Assembly: GCF_002077945.1 (NCBI RefSeq)
Contig: NZ_LVYD01000002.1
Coordinates: 434,001 to 498,000, forward strand
Reading direction: 5' to 3'
Length of the DNA: 64,000 nt
DNA from: Niastella vici
GTDB taxonomy: Bacteria > Bacteroidota > Bacteroidia > Chitinophagales > Chitinophagaceae
Shown: positions 9,301 through 19,415 of the stretch, in pieces
Layout: each line of letters opens with the position of its first letter
Position numbering within the stretch: position 1 is the stretch's first letter
The notes under the pieces: generated by a model
What the model was told of the DNA's origin: nothing
Database searches by the model: none
The model's input: only the letters and a program-made list of their open reading frames with translations
Made by a program: the position numbers and the translations under genes

Positions 9301-12300
9301 ATGCAAAAAAGACTGCTAACTGCAAAACTACTCTTTATTGTAATTGCCCTTTGCGCATTTGGCCCGGCAATGGCACAAACAGTTAAGGGGAAGGTAACCG
9401 GGGGAAATAAAGCTCCCCTTTCCGGCGTATCGGTTCAAATCAAAAATTCTTCAAGAGGCGCCACAACAAATAATAATGGTGAATTTTCCATTGTTGCCGA
9501 TCAGGGTACTGTGCTCGTTTTTTCTTTTGTTGGGTATAAAACACAGGAAGTGATAATTAACGGAAGTCAGCTTACCATAAACATGGAGCAGGCTGCTGAA
9601 ACAATTCTATCAGACGTGGTAGTAGTGGGGTATGGCACCAGGAGCAAACGTGACGTGGGGGGAGCCGTGCTTTCAGTAGATCAAAAATTCATGAAAGACA
9701 GGCCCGTAACCAATACCATTGCTGCATTACAGGGAGCGGCACCAGGACTGGTAATTACCCGCAGCAGCGGACAGCCGGGACGTGAAGGATGGTCGGCCAA
9801 CATAAGGGGCATCACTTCGCTGGGAGCAAACAATTCACCCTTGGTGATCATTGATGGAGTGGAAGGTGACCTGAACGCCCTGAACCCAAACGATATTCTC
9901 AGCCTGTCTATACTGGAAGACGCAGCCGCTGCATCCATCTATGGGGCTAAAGCAGGCGGAGGTGTAATACTGGTAACCACCAAAACCGGAGGCGTAAACC
10001 AAAAAACGAAAGTCGACCTCACTTCCCTGTACACCTGGAGAAAACCCTTCGCAAGACCCGAGTTGATCAGTTCCCGCAGGCAGGCAGAATTGCAAAACAT
10101 AGCACGGATAAACGGGAATGCCAATCCTGACTTTACAGACGAACAGCTTAACTGGCTCGACGATCCTGCAGTAAATGAGGTATGGAACACCAATACAAAA
10201 TCATGGGACTATTATTACAATAATAACCTGGCCGGTATCCTGATGCGTGACCAAAGCCCGCAGCGGAACATCAACCTGTCGGTAAGCGGGGGTGGCGACA
10301 AATCCTCGTTCCTGTTTTCAATGGGTTACTTTGATCAGCAGGGTGTTTTTAAATTCGGACCCGACCAGTATAGCAAGTTCAATGCACGGTTAAATTATAC
10401 AAACAGGATCTCCAAAATATTCAGCTTTGATTCCCGCCTTTCCTTTGCAAAAGAAAATATCGACGCTCCGCCGGTTGGTATTACCGGGGAGGGATTAATG
10501 TATAACATTTACTCGATCCGCGCCAGCCGTAATCCGATCTTCACGCCCGGCACCAATGAATCCAAATATGCTTTTATCGGCACTATCTCCAATGCCTATC
10601 CCATCCTGAAAGATGGCGGCTATGACTACGAAGACCGTTACAATATGAATGGCGTTTTTAGTTTGTCGGCCAAACAGGTTGCGAAAGGCCTCGATCTTAA
10701 AGCTGTATATAGCCCGGGAATGGTGCTTTCGGACCGCGAAATATTTAACAAAACAGTTCCCCGCTGGTCAATCGATCAAAATAAGATACCGGTTCCCGGA
10801 ACTTCTATTAACCAGGTCAGCTCGTTGAGTAAAACCAATCCACATACGATTAACCAGAATTTCTTTTCTACGGTGGATTATGACCAGGCTATTAATGAAC
10901 ACCATTTTCATTTATTGGGCGGGTATGAATTTAAATCTTATAAATTCGACTGGGTGCAGGCAATACAACGGGCTTTGTTGCTCAATGACTTTCCTACACT
11001 CAATTTCACCAGTCTTGCCACAGCCGATATCGGGAACGTAGGCGATAATATCCAGGTCAATACGTGGCAGTCCTTTTTCGGCCGGCTCTCCTATAATTAT
11101 AATAAGAAGTATTATTTAGAAGGAACACTGAGAAGAGATGGAAGTTCCCGTTTGGCACCGGGAAATAAATACCAGAACTTTCATGCAGTGAATGCATTCT
11201 GGAGGGTTTCCGAAGAGCCGTGGGTTAAAACGGCGCTGCCCTGGCTCGATGAAATGAAGATCGGTGCTTCTTATGGAACCGCAGGTGGTGCGCAAACTTC
11301 CAACCCAAATGCAAACAACTATGATTTTCAACCGTTCCTTTCAAGGGGATTCTATCCTTTTAACGATTCCCGCACCGCTTATTTCTTTCAGGCAGATCTG
11401 CCTTCACAGAGCAAAGCCTGGGAAGTGATCAAAACCACTAATTTCAGTTTTGATATTGAATTACTGCAAAGAAGACTACGCCTTCACTACGATTACTTTA
11501 TTAAAGAAAATAACAACGTATTCGTTAGCCAGGTATTACCGGCCATGTTGGGAGTAACTCCGAATGCTGCAAACCTGGCAGCAGTTCGTGTAAAAGGCTG
11601 GGGCGTTACCCTGAACTGGAACGACCGGTTTAACAATGGAAGTTATTTTATCTCGGCTAATCTGAGCGATGATAAAAATAAAGTGACCCGCTACGACGGC
11701 TCTCTTGTATATAATTCCGGAATTAATACCAGCCAGCTCGGTCAGTCTACCAATTCGATCTATGGTTACAAGGCAGATGGATATTTTAATGATGACCGGG
11801 AACTTATCGGCTATCCGGTGCTTACACCCGGCACTGGTGTTGGAGACATCAAATTACTGGATGTAAATGGTGATGGTAAAATAAACAGCGGCATCGGTAC
11901 ACCCGCCGATCATGGCGACCTGGTGTATTTGGGGAATACCAACCCCCGATACGTTTTTGGTTTTAATACGGGAGTAAACTGGAAAGGGTTTGATCTATCG
12001 GTTTTGTTTAATGGTGTTGGTAAAAGAAGCATTCTTATGGAACCTTACGCCACCATGGCTTTCTTTGACAGTTGGCGGATGCCTTTAGCGATACACCAGG
12101 ATTACTGGACGCCCGACAACAGGAATGCAAAATTTCCAAAACTTCGTTTTGCCGACCGCATCAATAATCAAATTTCCTCCCATTGGGTTCAGAATGCCAG
12201 CTATATCCGCTTAAAAAACCTGCAGATAGGTTATACACTTGAGAAGAACAAACACCGCCTGAAATATCTCGGTGATATTCGTTTCTATCTTTCCGGACAG

Positions 12301-12420
12301 GATCTATGGGAAAAAACAGGTATGTGGTATACCTATTACGATCCTGAAAATCCAGACAGGGTAAGTTTTTCTTATCCACTGTGGCGTAGTTATTCAGTTG
12401 GTTTGAATGTCACCTTTTAA
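9301..12420 (+). CDS. SusC/RagA-family TonB-linked outer-membrane transporter (PUL 1)
   Basis: 1039 residues. A signal peptide ends PAMA before QTVKG. Next is a carboxypeptidase-regulatory-like domain (about 27-100), then the SusC signature SDVVVVGYGTRSKRDVGGAV (about 105-125), the TonB plug (RGITSLGANNSPLVIIDGV; SIYGAKAGGGVILVTTKTG) and a long C-terminal barrel ending in an aromatic residue (VGLNVTF). It imports oligosaccharides across the outer membrane using TonB energy, with the SusD lipoprotein 54 bp downstream acting as lid. The downstream GH88 and DUF2264 genes suggest uronic-acid-containing ligands. It is probably activated by the divergent HTCS. Length is normal for the family. Confidence 0.95.
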   Translation: MQKRLLTAKLLFIVIALCAFGPAMAQTVKGKVTGGNKAPLSGVSVQIKNSSRGATTNNNGEFSIVADQGTVLVFSFVGYKTQEVIINGSQLTINMEQAAETILSDVVVVGYGTRSKRDVGGAVLSVDQKFMKDRPVTNTIAALQGAAPGLVITRSSGQPGREGWSANIRGITSLGANNSPLVIIDGVEGDLNALNPNDILSLSILEDAAAASIYGAKAGGGVILVTTKTGGVNQKTKVDLTSLYTWRKPFARPELISSRRQAELQNIARINGNANPDFTDEQLNWLDDPAVNEVWNTNTKSWDYYYNNNLAGILMRDQSPQRNINLSVSGGGDKSSFLFSMGYFDQQGVFKFGPDQYSKFNARLNYTNRISKIFSFDSRLSFAKENIDAPPVGITGEGLMYNIYSIRASRNPIFTPGTNESKYAFIGTISNAYPILKDGGYDYEDRYNMNGVFSLSAKQVAKGLDLKAVYSPGMVLSDREIFNKTVPRWSIDQNKIPVPGTSINQVSSLSKTNPHTINQNFFSTVDYDQAINEHHFHLLGGYEFKSYKFDWVQAIQRALLLNDFPTLNFTSLATADIGNVGDNIQVNTWQSFFGRLSYNYNKKYYLEGTLRRDGSSRLAPGNKYQNFHAVNAFWRVSEEPWVKTALPWLDEMKIGASYGTAGGAQTSNPNANNYDFQPFLSRGFYPFNDSRTAYFFQADLPSQSKAWEVIKTTNFSFDIELLQRRLRLHYDYFIKENNNVFVSQVLPAMLGVTPNAANLAAVRVKGWGVTLNWNDRFNNGSYFISANLSDDKNKVTRYDGSLVYNSGINTSQLGQSTNSIYGYKADGYFNDDRELIGYPVLTPGTGVGDIKLLDVNGDGKINSGIGTPADHGDLVYLGNTNPRYVFGFNTGVNWKGFDLSVLFNGVGKRSILMEPYATMAFFDSWRMPLAIHQDYWTPDNRNAKFPKLRFADRINNQISSHWVQNASYIRLKNLQIGYTLEKNKHRLKYLGDIRFYLSGQDLWEKTGMWYTYYDPENPDRVSFSYPLWRSYSVGLNVTF

Positions 12421-12474
12421 ATACCGGTTGTTCATTCTTCATGTGATTGTATATCTCAAAAAAATTATAGCACA

Positions 12475-14211
12475 ATGAAACTAGCATATAAAAAAAATTA
12501 CCTGATCATATTTGGTTCGGCGATCCTGGCAGGTATGATAATGACCGGGTGTAATAAAAAACTCGACCAGTTTTCACAAACCGCTATCACGGATAATATC
12601 TTTTGGAAAGATTCAGGCCAGTTAATCATGGCTACCAACTATCTCTATACCAGCCTGCCCGATTTCAATTCGGCGTTAGATGAGCTTATGAGTGATTTTG
12701 CCGTGGACATCAGGACAACAACCGTCAATGCCATCAGTGAAGGATCACGCACAGCGCCAGCTAACGACGCGCAATGGTCAAATCCATATGCCTTCATCAG
12801 GGCAGCGCATAACATTATGGAGAAATCGGCCGCCATCCCTGATGGCCCCATGAAGACCTATTGCATTGCCCAGGCACGCTTCTTCAGGGCGCTTGCGTAT
12901 TTTAACCTGGTAAAAGCATATGGCGATGTTCCCTATTTAAGCAGGACCATTACCGGTCGTGAAGATGAAACTTTGTACACGCCCCGGACCGACAGGCGGA
13001 TAGTAGTGGATTCTATTTATGCCGACCTGGATTTTGCAGCAACAGTTTGCCCGCAGCCCGATCAGTTACCTGGCACCACCACAACAACCGGAACGGCTGG
13101 CAGGGAATATGGCCGCATAACCAGAAGTGCGGCGCTTGCATTAAAATCAAGAATAGCACTCTATGAAGGGAGTTGGGAAAAATTTCATGGCGAGCCCGAG
13201 TTAAGCGGACCTAAAGACCCAAACAAGCATTTCAGAATAGCTAAAGAAGCTGCACAACTGATAATAACGGAAAACAAACATAGCCTGTATACAGCCGATG
13301 GCCCGCTTAGCTTTCAAAATCTTTTCAGGTACCCGGGCGAAACATACGCAAAAAATAAAGAAAATATACTGGCACGCCTGTATGGAAAAAGCATTACCGA
13401 AAATGTGGCATCAAATGCTTACCTGCGCACAGCGAATACAGACGGCGGTAATGCTGCAACACGTGCTCTTGTAACGACAGCCTTATATACTGACGGATTG
13501 CCTGCAGGCAAATCTCCTTTGGATTCCAACGGAAAAGAAACAGGCCTGCTAACCGATTATCAGAATCGGGATCCCCGGCTGATACAGACTTTATTTAAAC
13601 CAGGAGATCCTTATGCATCCATTGCAGGCGGCAACCCTGTTTATGGCAACACCTATTACTATCATCAACAGAAATACTTCACAGGGCAGACAGACTTTAT
13701 AAACTCAGCTTCGTTCCTGGATTTTATCGTTATTCGTTATGCGGAAGTTTTATTAAACTATGCAGAAGCCACGTATGAATTGAATGGCAGCATATCTGAT
13801 CAGGATCTGGACCTCTCTATTAATCTTCTGCGCAAAAGGGCTACCAATAATGACAACTCGAAATTATCCTTGCTTACTAATAGTTTTGTGAGCGTTAATG
13901 GTTTGAATATGCGGGAAGAGATCAGGCGGGAACGCGCCATTGAACTGGCGTATGAAGGGCATCGTTATTGGGACCTGATCAGGTGGAAAACGGCAGAAAT
14001 TGAACTTCCAAAAGCTATCCTGGAACGCAAATATTTTAACGATGTAAATTATGGCGGCAGCACTAAACCGCCTTTATTGAACGGATATGTATTGTTCGAG
14101 GCGGCCGATAAACGGAAATTCGATGTTGCCAAAGATTATTTATGGCCCATACCCACCGCACAAATCGGATTAAGCAAGGGTACATTGACACAAAACCCCG
14201 GTTGGAATTAG
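12475..14211 (+). CDS. SusD/RagB-family glycan-binding lipoprotein (PUL 1)
   Basis: 578 residues. The lipoprotein signal has a lipobox ending MTGC (Cys about 26). The TPR-rich N-terminal SusD region (ITDNIFWKDSGQLIMATNYLY; ARFFRALAYFNLVKAYGDVP) and the C-terminal signature region (ILLNYAEA-like; IRRERAIELAYEGHRYWDLI, PIPTAQIGLSKG, ending QNPGWN) are all present. It is surface-anchored, forms the lid of the SusC channel and captures the glycan. It is followed by a stem-loop at 14268 that may lower read-through into the enzyme genes. Confidence 0.95.
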   Translation: MKLAYKKNYLIIFGSAILAGMIMTGCNKKLDQFSQTAITDNIFWKDSGQLIMATNYLYTSLPDFNSALDELMSDFAVDIRTTTVNAISEGSRTAPANDAQWSNPYAFIRAAHNIMEKSAAIPDGPMKTYCIAQARFFRALAYFNLVKAYGDVPYLSRTITGREDETLYTPRTDRRIVVDSIYADLDFAATVCPQPDQLPGTTTTTGTAGREYGRITRSAALALKSRIALYEGSWEKFHGEPELSGPKDPNKHFRIAKEAAQLIITENKHSLYTADGPLSFQNLFRYPGETYAKNKENILARLYGKSITENVASNAYLRTANTDGGNAATRALVTTALYTDGLPAGKSPLDSNGKETGLLTDYQNRDPRLIQTLFKPGDPYASIAGGNPVYGNTYYYHQQKYFTGQTDFINSASFLDFIVIRYAEVLLNYAEATYELNGSISDQDLDLSINLLRKRATNNDNSKLSLLTNSFVSVNGLNMREEIRRERAIELAYEGHRYWDLIRWKTAEIELPKAILERKYFNDVNYGGSTKPPLLNGYVLFEAADKRKFDVAKDYLWPIPTAQIGLSKGTLTQNPGWN

Positions 14212-14267
14212 CATTTATCCCGCTACAAGGGCAGTTTTTTCAAATAGCAGCTAGGTTAGGTTACAGT

Positions 14268-14291
14268 AAAACCCCGGCAAAGCCGGGGTTT
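14268..14291 (+). terminator. GC-rich stem-loop after susD-like gene
   Basis: Perfect 10-bp stem (AAACCCCGGC, loop AAA, GCCGGGGTTT). It lacks a long T tract, so it may be a partial terminator or an mRNA-stabilising hairpin separating SusCD from enzyme expression. Confidence 0.6.
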
Positions 14292-14345
14292 CCCATGATC
14301 TTCTGCAAAAAATCTACAACATTCAAAATCATTAAATATTAACCG

Positions 14346-15554
14346 ATGAGATCCAAAACGATCCTTTCCATTTGTTTTTATCTGATCTTTTGTTTACCCT
14401 TCAACAGGCCTGAAGCGCAAACATCTGTGCGGGAGGGAAAAATGCAACGGCTCATCAACGAAAACTTTGCATTTGCGGATTCTCAATACAGGTATATGAT
14501 GACCCTTATACAAAATGACAGGATGCCGCAGAGTTATGATGAAAAAAATAACAGGTTTATTACCTATGATATCAGTTGGTGGTGCAGTGGGTTCTATGCC
14601 GGCTCACTCTGGTATATCTATGAACAAACCCGGGACGAAATGATCCGCAAAGAAGCGGAACGCTGTCTTGGGGCTTTGGAACCCAATCAAAACTTTACAG
14701 GTAATCATGATATTGGTTTTATGATGAATTGCAGTTTTGGCAATGGGTATCGCATTACAGGAAATGCCCGGTATAAGGATATTCTTTTTACGTCCGCAGC
14801 ATCACTTGCCACGCGCTACAGGCCGTCGATACAAAGTATACAGTCATGGGATAAAAGCAAGCGATTTGAATGTCCGGTCATTATTGACAATATGATGAAC
14901 CTCGAATTATTGTATTGGGTAAGTAATAGCGGAGGTGATAAAAAGTATAAAGACATTGCCATTGCCCACGCAAACACTACACTTAAAAATCATTACCGGC
15001 CCGATCACAGTTCCTTTCATGTAGTAGATTATGATCTTACTACAGGCAAAGTTATTCGTAAAGTCACCTGGCAGGGAGCAGCCAATTGCTCGCCATGGGC
15101 AAGAGGACAGGCATGGGGCCTTTATGGTTTTACCACCATGTACCGCTTTTCAAAGAATAAAACCTATCTTAACCACGCCAAACATATTGCCGGCTTTATT
15201 CTGAACCATCCCAACCTTCCCAAAGATAAGATCCCTTACTGGGATTTTGAAGCGCCTTTTATTCCCAATGCCAACCGTGATGCTTCGGCAGGAGCTATAA
15301 TTGCCTCGGCTCTTTTAGAGCTTGGCCAGTATACTACCGGAGCAGAACGAAAAAAATATGTAGATGCGGCTACGCTGATGATCGAATCACTTTCAAGTTA
15401 TGCATACCGCGCAAAGCGGGGAGAGAACGGGGGATTTTTGTTAAAACACAGCACAGGTGCTTTGCCACAAAATTCGGAGATTGATGTACCGTTAGTTTAT
15501 GCCGATTATTATTTTCTGGAAGCACTCAAAAGGTATAAAGACTGGTATTTGTAA
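14346..15554 (+). CDS. GH88 unsaturated glucuronyl hydrolase
   Basis: 402 residues with a signal peptide ending PEAQ (about 25). GH88 enzymes hydrate the 4,5-unsaturated uronic acid left at the non-reducing end by polysaccharide lyases, releasing it from the oligosaccharide. Seen here: NHDIGFMMNCSFGNGYR with the putative Asp at 122, VIIDNMMNLELLYW with Asp 181 (the two catalytic Asp positions of the family), SPWARGQAWGLYGF, and RDASAGAIIASALLEL. The length fits the (alpha/alpha)6 barrel. The gene lies in PUL 1, 31 bp before the DUF2264 gene. The related family GH105 is possible but the motifs fit GH88 better. Probably periplasmic. Confidence 0.88.
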   Translation: MRSKTILSICFYLIFCLPFNRPEAQTSVREGKMQRLINENFAFADSQYRYMMTLIQNDRMPQSYDEKNNRFITYDISWWCSGFYAGSLWYIYEQTRDEMIRKEAERCLGALEPNQNFTGNHDIGFMMNCSFGNGYRITGNARYKDILFTSAASLATRYRPSIQSIQSWDKSKRFECPVIIDNMMNLELLYWVSNSGGDKKYKDIAIAHANTTLKNHYRPDHSSFHVVDYDLTTGKVIRKVTWQGAANCSPWARGQAWGLYGFTTMYRFSKNKTYLNHAKHIAGFILNHPNLPKDKIPYWDFEAPFIPNANRDASAGAIIASALLELGQYTTGAERKKYVDAATLMIESLSSYAYRAKRGENGGFLLKHSTGALPQNSEIDVPLVYADYYFLEALKRYKDWYL

Positions 15555-15585
15555 AAAATTATGTTCCGCTCTTAAAAAATAAAAA

Positions 15586-16845
15586 ATGGTTGTAAGATCT
15601 TTAATAACAGTATCGCTTTTTACACTTTGTATTTCAACAGGGATAGCTCAAAAGCAAAAAACCAAAGGAAAGACACCGGAGAGCAGCATGCCTACAGGTA
15701 TACAGGACCGTGCATACTGGAGTGATCTTTTATATAAAATGGCATCACCGGTAATTTTAAATTTAGCCAACGGTACATTGAAAAAAAACATGCCGGTAGA
15801 AAAAGCACCCGGTTATGGCCTGAATGCAGAAAAAGTAACTTACCTCGAAGCAGTAGGAAGGACCATGGCGGGTGTAGCTCCCTGGCTGGCATTACCGGAT
15901 GATGATACAAAAGAGGGCCGGCAACGAAAAGAATTGAAGGACGCATTGTTGAAAGGGATCGTCAATGCTGTAAATCCATCTAATCCCGATTATTTAAATT
16001 TTAGAACAGAGGCACAACCAATTGTTGATGCAGCTTATGTGGCCCAGGCATTCTTAAGAGCCCCGAAAGCGTTGTGGGAACCACTTGATTCCGTAACAAA
16101 GAAAAGAGTGGTGGAAGAATTTAAGTCGTTGCGAACAAGAACAGGGGCTTATAATAACTGGTTGCTGTTTGCCGGTATCAGTGAAGTATTTTTGTGGAGT
16201 ATTGGCGAACAACCCGATCCGGTGCGTATTGAATTTGCCAGAAGAAAGATCATAGAATGGTATCAGGGAGATGGCTGGTACAGCGATGGGCCTTCTTTTA
16301 GTATGGATTATTATAACAGCTATGTGATCCATCCCATGCTGGTTGATTTTTTTAAAGTGTTACTGGATAAAAAAAGGATAAGAACTGAGGATTATGAAAC
16401 AGCGGTAAAGCGGATGGTACGCTATTCAGAGTTTTCTGAACGTATTATTGCTCCTGATGGAAGCTACCCTGCATTCGGTCGCTCTATCACCTATCGCACC
16501 GCAGCATTCCAGGCATTGGCTCAAACAGCCCTTATGGAGAAACTGCCGGCATACATTGCCCCTGGGCAGGTGCGTGGCGCCCTTACCGCCGTAATGCATC
16601 GCATGTATGATAACTGCAATAATTTTGACAATAACGGATGGCTGGTATTAGGTTTCTGCGGACATCAACCGGAGATCGCCGATACTTACACATCAACAGG
16701 GAGTTTATATATGGCTACGCTTGGGTTTCTTCCGCTGGGGCTCGCGGCTGATAATAAATTCTGGACAGATCCTGCTACCGACTGGACCTCGAAGAAAGCC
16801 TGGAGCAGCCAGCCTTTTAAAAAGGATTATCATGTAGACTACTGA
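15586..16845 (+). CDS. DUF2264-domain secreted protein, putative uronic-acid-active glycosidase
   Basis: 419 residues with a signal peptide ending GIAQ (about 21). The whole chain fits DUF2264, an (alpha/alpha)6-toroid family: AVGRTMAGVAPWLALPDD near the start, NNWLLFAGISEVFLW, YQGDGWYSDGPSFSMDYYNS, and APDGSYPAFGRSITYRTAAF. Some DUF2264 proteins have been classified as beta-glucuronidases (GH154, as I recall), which would suit the GH88 neighbour. The Asp residues in GDGWYSDGP and APDGSYP are candidate catalytic residues (inference). It is the last gene of PUL 1 and is followed by a hairpin. Confidence 0.8.
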   Translation: MVVRSLITVSLFTLCISTGIAQKQKTKGKTPESSMPTGIQDRAYWSDLLYKMASPVILNLANGTLKKNMPVEKAPGYGLNAEKVTYLEAVGRTMAGVAPWLALPDDDTKEGRQRKELKDALLKGIVNAVNPSNPDYLNFRTEAQPIVDAAYVAQAFLRAPKALWEPLDSVTKKRVVEEFKSLRTRTGAYNNWLLFAGISEVFLWSIGEQPDPVRIEFARRKIIEWYQGDGWYSDGPSFSMDYYNSYVIHPMLVDFFKVLLDKKRIRTEDYETAVKRMVRYSEFSERIIAPDGSYPAFGRSITYRTAAFQALAQTALMEKLPAYIAPGQVRGALTAVMHRMYDNCNNFDNNGWLVLGFCGHQPEIADTYTSTGSLYMATLGFLPLGLAADNKFWTDPATDWTSKKAWSSQPFKKDYHVDY

Positions 16846-16886
16846 TGAAAAACCACTCCGGTAATGCTGGCAGGTGTAAAAAAACA

Positions 16887-16910
16887 GTCCCGGTGTAAAC
16901 ACACCAGGAC
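16887..16910. terminator. Hairpin between convergent PUL 1 and RND-adaptor genes
   Basis: GTCC-C-GGTGT, loop AAAC or shorter, ACACC-A-GGAC: an imperfect 9-bp stem between two convergent genes, with an A7 run on its left flank that reads as a T tract for the minus strand. It probably stops transcription in both directions. Confidence 0.55.
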
Positions 16911-16945
16911 TTCTAAATAACCCTTGAAGAGGAACTTGGTAACAT

Positions 16946-18049
16946 CTAATTTTTTAATGCCTGATACAAATAAACCTGGCGGGAGGCAATGACCCGGTCG
17001 CCGGCTTTCAAACCAGCCAGCACAAACACTTTATCTTCAATACGCTTACCCAATTGTACCGGCTGAATACGAACATTGTCTCCCGCATCCATGACCAATA
17101 CATGACTGCGATCGCGGTCAAATACCAGGTCATTGGCGTTAATGCAGGGCAGGTTATTGCCCTGGTGGCTATTGACCTCCACATTGGCAAACATGCCGGG
17201 CTTTAGAATAAAGTCGGGATTGGTGACGTTTACCCGCGCTTTCATCACACTGCTTTCGGGATCCAACTGATCGTAAATTTTTTCAATTTTGCCTTCAAAC
17301 ACCCGGTCGGGGTAAGAAAGTGTCGTGATCCTGACCTTATCACCAGGATGAATACCTGCAATATCAGATTCATAAATATTGACGATCACATATACAGTAG
17401 AAAGGTCTGCGATGGTAAACAAACTTTGACTGTTATCTAAACGAACCTGTGTACCCGAGGTAACGTTTTTTTCGACCACAAACCCCGACAGGGGCGTTCG
17501 CAATTCGTACACCTGCTGTTTACCACTCCTGTTCACCTGCAGCACCGCCTGGTTCTTCCGGTCCTCTGCCAGGGCCTTCTGATATTCACCTCGAAGCTGT
17601 TCCAGGTCCTTCAGGGAAGACAGGCCCGATTTATAAAGGTCCTCAGCCAGTTCCATAGCTCTTTGCGCATTGCTGAGATTGGTTTTGGAAACGGCGGCAT
17701 CTTTGGCAAACCCTGCCATTTCAGGGCTTTGCAGGGTAGCCAGCAGCTGCCCCTTTTTAACCCGGTCACCCTGCTGAATATTCACCCCTGCCGCGATGCC
17801 ACTAACCAAAGGAAAGATCCTGATCAACTTATCCTCCGCCGGCTGCACCTTACCATTTAGTATGGTCTGGGTTATAGAACCATTCGTTCGTACAGTATCG
17901 ATGAGCAACTGCTTCAGCATGGTACGGGTCATCACAAAACTGCGGTCAGGCTTCTGGTAATTTTTTTTCTTTTGTTGGCAGGCCGGCAAAAGAACGGCTG
18001 CACAAACCGTAAGGATAAAGCCAGATAATATTGAGATCTTCATCTTCAT
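16946..18049 (-). CDS. RND efflux periplasmic adaptor (HlyD/CusB-type lipoprotein)
   Basis: 367 residues. A lipoprotein signal ends LLPAC (Cys about 24). The family layout is visible: barrel-sandwich (lipoyl-like) half VSGIAAGVNIQQGDRVKKGQ, a coiled-coil hairpin (about 115-180, AVSKTNLSNAQRAMELAEDL), the second lipoyl half LRTPLSGFVVEKNVTSGTQV, a beta-barrel domain (VYVIVNIYESDIAGIHPGDK) and a membrane-proximal domain (KPGMFANVEV). It bridges the inner-membrane pump and the TolC-like channel encoded 14 bp upstream. The matching pump is the split CzcA/CusA-like gene at 26468-29628. The substrate is presumably a heavy-metal cation, inferred from the pump signature. Confidence 0.88.
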   Translation of the reverse strand: MKMKISILSGFILTVCAAVLLPACQQKKKNYQKPDRSFVMTRTMLKQLLIDTVRTNGSITQTILNGKVQPAEDKLIRIFPLVSGIAAGVNIQQGDRVKKGQLLATLQSPEMAGFAKDAAVSKTNLSNAQRAMELAEDLYKSGLSSLKDLEQLRGEYQKALAEDRKNQAVLQVNRSGKQQVYELRTPLSGFVVEKNVTSGTQVRLDNSQSLFTIADLSTVYVIVNIYESDIAGIHPGDKVRITTLSYPDRVFEGKIEKIYDQLDPESSVMKARVNVTNPDFILKPGMFANVEVNSHQGNNLPCINANDLVFDRDRSHVLVMDAGDNVRIQPVQLGKRIEDKVFVLAGLKAGDRVIASRQVYLYQALKN

Positions 18050-18063
18050 GTCGCTACATTCAT

Positions 18064-19329
18064 TTAGGGATTGAAAAATTCGGTTCCGGTAATAAAATTG
18101 AGTTTCTCCAATGCATTTATTCGTTGTAACTGCAGATTGTTCATTTGCAGAATATGAGTTTTATAGGAAGCATAGAGATCCAGAAACTCGAGCAGACTGA
18201 TGTTCCGCTTTTCAAAATTGTCGTATGCGCCCCTGATCACCCGGGCGAAGTTCGAGGTGAAGGCCGGGTCAACAGAATGATAAAGTGCATCCAGTTTCAA
18301 TGCATCCTGATAGCCGCCGGCCAGTTCATTGTCTAACCTGTTTAGCTGGTCCTGCAGTTGCACCCTGCTTTGTTCAACCTCAACTCTGGCCAGCCTGATA
18401 CTTCCCTGGTTGCGGTTGAACAAAGGCAAACCCATAGCCACCCCACCGGCAACATACCCTAAACCATATCCCGCCTTCTTATCATAGTTGAGTGAAAGCG
18501 TTAGGTCAGGATAGTTCATCGCTTTTTGTAATTTTAAATTGATGCCAGCATAATCCATATTGGCAATGGCAATCTTCAGGTCGTGCCGGTTGGCATGCGC
18601 TGAATCGAGAAACCTTAAATAAGGAACCTGTTGCGGTACCACTTTGGCATATGGTATCGCCGGCATTTGGGATTGAATATGCATCTTGCTATCGAACCTG
18701 ACAAAAGTTCTGAGCTCGGCCTGCAGGTCATTGATCTGTAATTGAAGTTCTGTTTGTTCCGACTGAAGGGTATATAGCAGGGATTGAATTCTTAGTATTT
18801 CCTTTTCAGCAATATTCCCTTTCTGGAAGATCAGCTGAAAAGCTGCCAGTGTTTTTTGCAGCGACCCAATCTCCTCATTATACAACTGCACAGATTGTTG
18901 GCGGTAATAAAGGGTGTAAAAGGTGCTCCTTAAACTGTATTTGAGCGTTCTGAGCAAATCGAAAAATTCATGCCACGCATTCGCTGTATTGATACGCGCC
19001 AATTGAATATTCTTGTTACGCTTCCCTGCCGTTTGTATTAATTGTGAAATGCCATACGTTTGCTGGCTGAACGCGTTGGTGTCTTTTATTTTACTATAAA
19101 GTCCATTGCTAAACGAAAAAACAGGATTGGCAAAAAGCCGGGCTGTCATTTCGCCGGCCCCTGCTTTATCAATATTATACCGCTGGGCCAGCAGCTGCAA
19201 ATTATTTTCAAGGAATTGCCTCTCTAATTCAGACAGGGTAAGGCTTAGCGTATCCTTCGTCTGCGTCATCGCAGCATTACTACACAAAAAAATTGCTGTA
19301 AATAACAGGCCCGGCAGTTTTAAAGACAT
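18064..19329 (-). CDS. TolC-family outer-membrane efflux channel (CusC/CzcC-like)
   Basis: 421 residues. The signal peptide ends AAMTQ. Two long helical repeats are rich in Leu/Gln/Asn, as expected for the outer membrane efflux protein family: NNLQLLAQRYNIDKAGAGEM in the first half, and GLPLFNRNQGSIRLARVEVE with the typical P-L-F-N-R-N motif in the second. It forms the exit duct of the tripartite pump. The start at 19329 is 86 bp downstream of the DUF4249 gene stop and 14 bp separate its stop from the adaptor start, so channel and adaptor are one operon. Confidence 0.88.
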   Translation of the reverse strand: MSLKLPGLLFTAIFLCSNAAMTQTKDTLSLTLSELERQFLENNLQLLAQRYNIDKAGAGEMTARLFANPVFSFSNGLYSKIKDTNAFSQQTYGISQLIQTAGKRNKNIQLARINTANAWHEFFDLLRTLKYSLRSTFYTLYYRQQSVQLYNEEIGSLQKTLAAFQLIFQKGNIAEKEILRIQSLLYTLQSEQTELQLQINDLQAELRTFVRFDSKMHIQSQMPAIPYAKVVPQQVPYLRFLDSAHANRHDLKIAIANMDYAGINLKLQKAMNYPDLTLSLNYDKKAGYGLGYVAGGVAMGLPLFNRNQGSIRLARVEVEQSRVQLQDQLNRLDNELAGGYQDALKLDALYHSVDPAFTSNFARVIRGAYDNFEKRNISLLEFLDLYASYKTHILQMNNLQLQRINALEKLNFITGTEFFNP

Positions 19330-19415
19330 GATTCGTTAATTAGACTTTCCATAAAAGCGAGTACGGTTTAAAGACACCCTTTTATGAAATAAGTCCTAAT
19401 CCGGAAACATTGTCT

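Noticed and set aside
14142-14342. 66-codon frame overlapping the SusD end
   Set aside because: It overlaps the conserved SusD C-terminus in another frame and runs through the terminator hairpin.
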